DNA of 6,507 nucleotides. It comes from DAOUCP01 sp034432155 (GTDB lineage: Bacteria > Chloroflexota > Anaerolineae > Epilineales > Epilineaceae). The notes below the pieces were generated by a model. That model saw only the letters and a program-made list of their open reading frames with translations. It had not been told where the DNA came from and did not search any database. Numbering within the stretch: position 1 is the first letter of the stretch; each line of letters begins with the position of its first letter. Of this stretch, positions 5,402 through 6,507 are shown one piece after another. The stretch covers positions 1-6,507 of the forward strand of contig DAOUCP010000080.1 of assembly GCA_034432155.1 (NCBI GenBank), read 5' to 3'. The translations under genes were made by a program, and so were the position numbers.

Positions 5402-6433
5402 ATGGGAAGGCATCGGCTGCTGCGGTTCGCCGTCCTAGCGACCCTCCTCTTCGTCGCGGCGGGCGGCGTCGTTCTGGGGAGGGCGTGGCGGTGGAGTGCA
5501 CTCTCCGAGGCCACAAGCGAGCGTGGGGTGCCCGTCTTGGCTGGCGCGAGCGAGCTGCCTCTGGCCGAAGCCGGTCCTCACGCCGGCGGCTGGCGGCAGG
5601 TGACCGTGGTGCGCGCTGACGGCGGCACCTTCCCTGCGGTGCTGTACTACCCCGCCCAGACGAGGGGAGAGGAGGCGCCGGTTGACCCCGAGGGGGCACC
5701 GTATCCGGCCATCGCCTTCGGGCACGGCTTCCTGCAGACGCCGCAGCGTTACGATCGCACCCTCGAGCACCTGGCGACGTGGGGGTACTTCCTCATCGCG
5801 CCGCAGTCGCACACCGGCCTGGCGCCCAGTCATAGCGGCATGGCGAACGATCTCTTGGCGAGCCTGGCGTGGCTGGAGGAACAGCATGGGCAAGCGGGAT
5901 CCTGGCTACGCGGCCAAGTTGACAGCCACACGCGGGGCCTCCTGGGCCATTCGATGGGTGGTGGCGCGAGCCTCTTGGCGGTGGCCATCGATCCATCCCT
6001 CTCCGCCGTGGCTACGCTTGCCGCGGCGGACACGGCGCCTTCGGCTGCCGGTGGCCTGACGGCCGTGCGCACGCCCCTTGCCTTCCTGGTGGGCAGCGAG
6101 GATCGTCTTGTCCCGCCATCGCGCACCGCCGCCCTCTACCGCTCGGCACGACCCCCCAAGCAACTGGTGACCATCCTCGGCGGCTCGCACTGTGGTTTCC
6201 AGGATGACCCGTTTCCCATCGGGTGCGACCACGGTTCGCTCGCCCGTTCCGAACAGTTGGCGATCACGCGCGCTCGACTGACAGCCTTCTTCGGGCTGTA
6301 TCTGAAAGGTGACCAGGCACTCGACCCGTCGGTATGGGGGCCGCCGAACGACGGACGGGTGACGCTCCTGGCGGAGCGCGAGTCAGCGTCGCCGCTCGGC
6401 GCGTATCTTCCCTTGGGCCTGATCCGGCCCTAG
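5402..6433 (+). CDS. Exported or membrane-anchored alpha/beta hydrolase (chlorophyllase/dienelactone-hydrolase/cutinase-like)
   Basis: This 343-residue serine hydrolase is predicted to act outside the cytoplasm. A basic N-terminus and hydrophobic stretch (about residues 6-25) form a signal peptide or anchor without an obvious AxA cleavage site. The fold then shows GHGF (107-110) for the oxyanion region and the nucleophile elbow GHSMGGG with S184. The acid is D234 (GSEDRLVPP) and the catalytic base H263 (GGSHCGF). C264 and C275 are close enough to form a disulfide. GHSMGGG is shared by chlorophyllase-like and polyester-hydrolase (PETase/cutinase) relatives, so the substrate is likely an ester, but it cannot be fixed from sequence. 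The ATG at 5402 has GGAGG eight bases upstream. It is transcribed divergently from the copper operon with its own likely promoter, and a hairpin follows the stop. No functional tie to copper is evident. Confidence 0.92.
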   Translation: MGRHRLLRFAVLATLLFVAAGGVVLGRAWRWSALSEATSERGVPVLAGASELPLAEAGPHAGGWRQVTVVRADGGTFPAVLYYPAQTRGEEAPVDPEGAPYPAIAFGHGFLQTPQRYDRTLEHLATWGYFLIAPQSHTGLAPSHSGMANDLLASLAWLEEQHGQAGSWLRGQVDSHTRGLLGHSMGGGASLLAVAIDPSLSAVATLAAADTAPSAAGGLTAVRTPLAFLVGSEDRLVPPSRTAALYRSARPPKQLVTILGGSHCGFQDDPFPIGCDHGSLARSEQLAITRARLTAFFGLYLKGDQALDPSVWGPPNDGRVTLLAERESASPLGAYLPLGLIRP

Positions 6434-6446
6434 GCCAAGCACAGGC

Positions 6447-6476
6447 GGCAGCAGCCCCGTCGTGTCGGGCGCTGCC
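6447..6476 (+). terminator. Candidate terminator hairpin after the hydrolase gene
   Basis: GGCAGC, a bulged A and GCCC (6447-6457) pair with GGGC-GCTGCC (6467-6476) around a 9-base loop, giving ten base pairs. It starts 14 bases after the stop codon. The following bases are C-rich with no T tract, so it is not a canonical intrinsic terminator, but GC-rich organisms often use such stems. The remaining 31 bases to the window end hold no recognisable feature. Confidence 0.5.
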
Positions 6477-6507
6477 TCCCACCCGCCAAACGCGAGCGCC
6501 GGGGGGG

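Noticed and set aside
5066..5413. A 116-codon N-terminal extension of csoR
   Set aside because: It is low-complexity Arg/Pro/Gly sequence that crosses the operator and promoter. CsoR proteins are about 90-110 residues long and ATG 5065 has GGGAG.
6497..6507. G run at the right end of the window
   Set aside because: Seven G at a sequence end is more likely a contig or read-end effect, or plain GC richness, than a biological element.
1..6507. CRISPR array, tRNA/rRNA genes, insertion sequence or phage genes
   Set aside because: No regularly spaced repeats, no tRNA-like cloverleaf and no transposase or phage protein were seen on either strand.

Overview
This GC-rich window (about two thirds G+C by eye) looks like a bacterial chromosome segment devoted mainly to metal handling. 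Copper sensing by a CsoR-type regulator rather than CueR, a CopA/CopZ pair, a membrane protein with a fused cupredoxin, strong Shine-Dalgarno sites and GTG starts suggest a high-GC Gram-positive-like or deep-branching lineage such as Chloroflexota, Actinomycetota or Deinococcota. No phylogenetic marker is present, so this placement is only an inference.

Layout: 2-688 (+) is the 3' part of a CDF-family divalent cation efflux gene that enters from beyond the left edge. It converges, across a gene-free gap (689-907), on a four-gene operon on the minus strand. Read in transcription order, that operon is csoR (5065-4775), copA Cu(I) P1B-ATPase (4683-2422), a DsbD/TauE-SafE-like membrane protein with a C-terminal cupredoxin domain (2385-1165), and a small CopZ-like HMA copper chaperone (1168-908). 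The last two genes overlap by 4 bp (GTGA). A divergent regulatory region (5066-5401) separates csoR from a plus-strand gene for an exported or membrane-anchored alpha/beta hydrolase (5402-6433). A GC-rich hairpin follows that gene.

Regulation: the csoR side carries a near-textbook CsoR operator (5241-5273), with two perfect 9-bp C/G-tract arms. It overlaps the -10 element and predicted start of a good sigma-70-like promoter (TTGCCT-N17-TATGGT). Apo-CsoR would block the promoter and Cu(I) binding would release it, so the whole operon is probably copper-induced and autoregulated. The predicted leader before csoR is about 200 nt.

How the genes fit together: CopZ would carry cytosolic Cu(I), and CopA would pump it out using ATP. 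The third protein has a Cys pair in its membrane part and a predicted outward-facing cupredoxin with Cys and Met candidate ligands. It may accept, pass on or redox-handle copper outside the membrane. Its tight coupling to the chaperone is the most interesting aspect of the window, because its biochemical role is not established. The hydrolase has no obvious link to copper.
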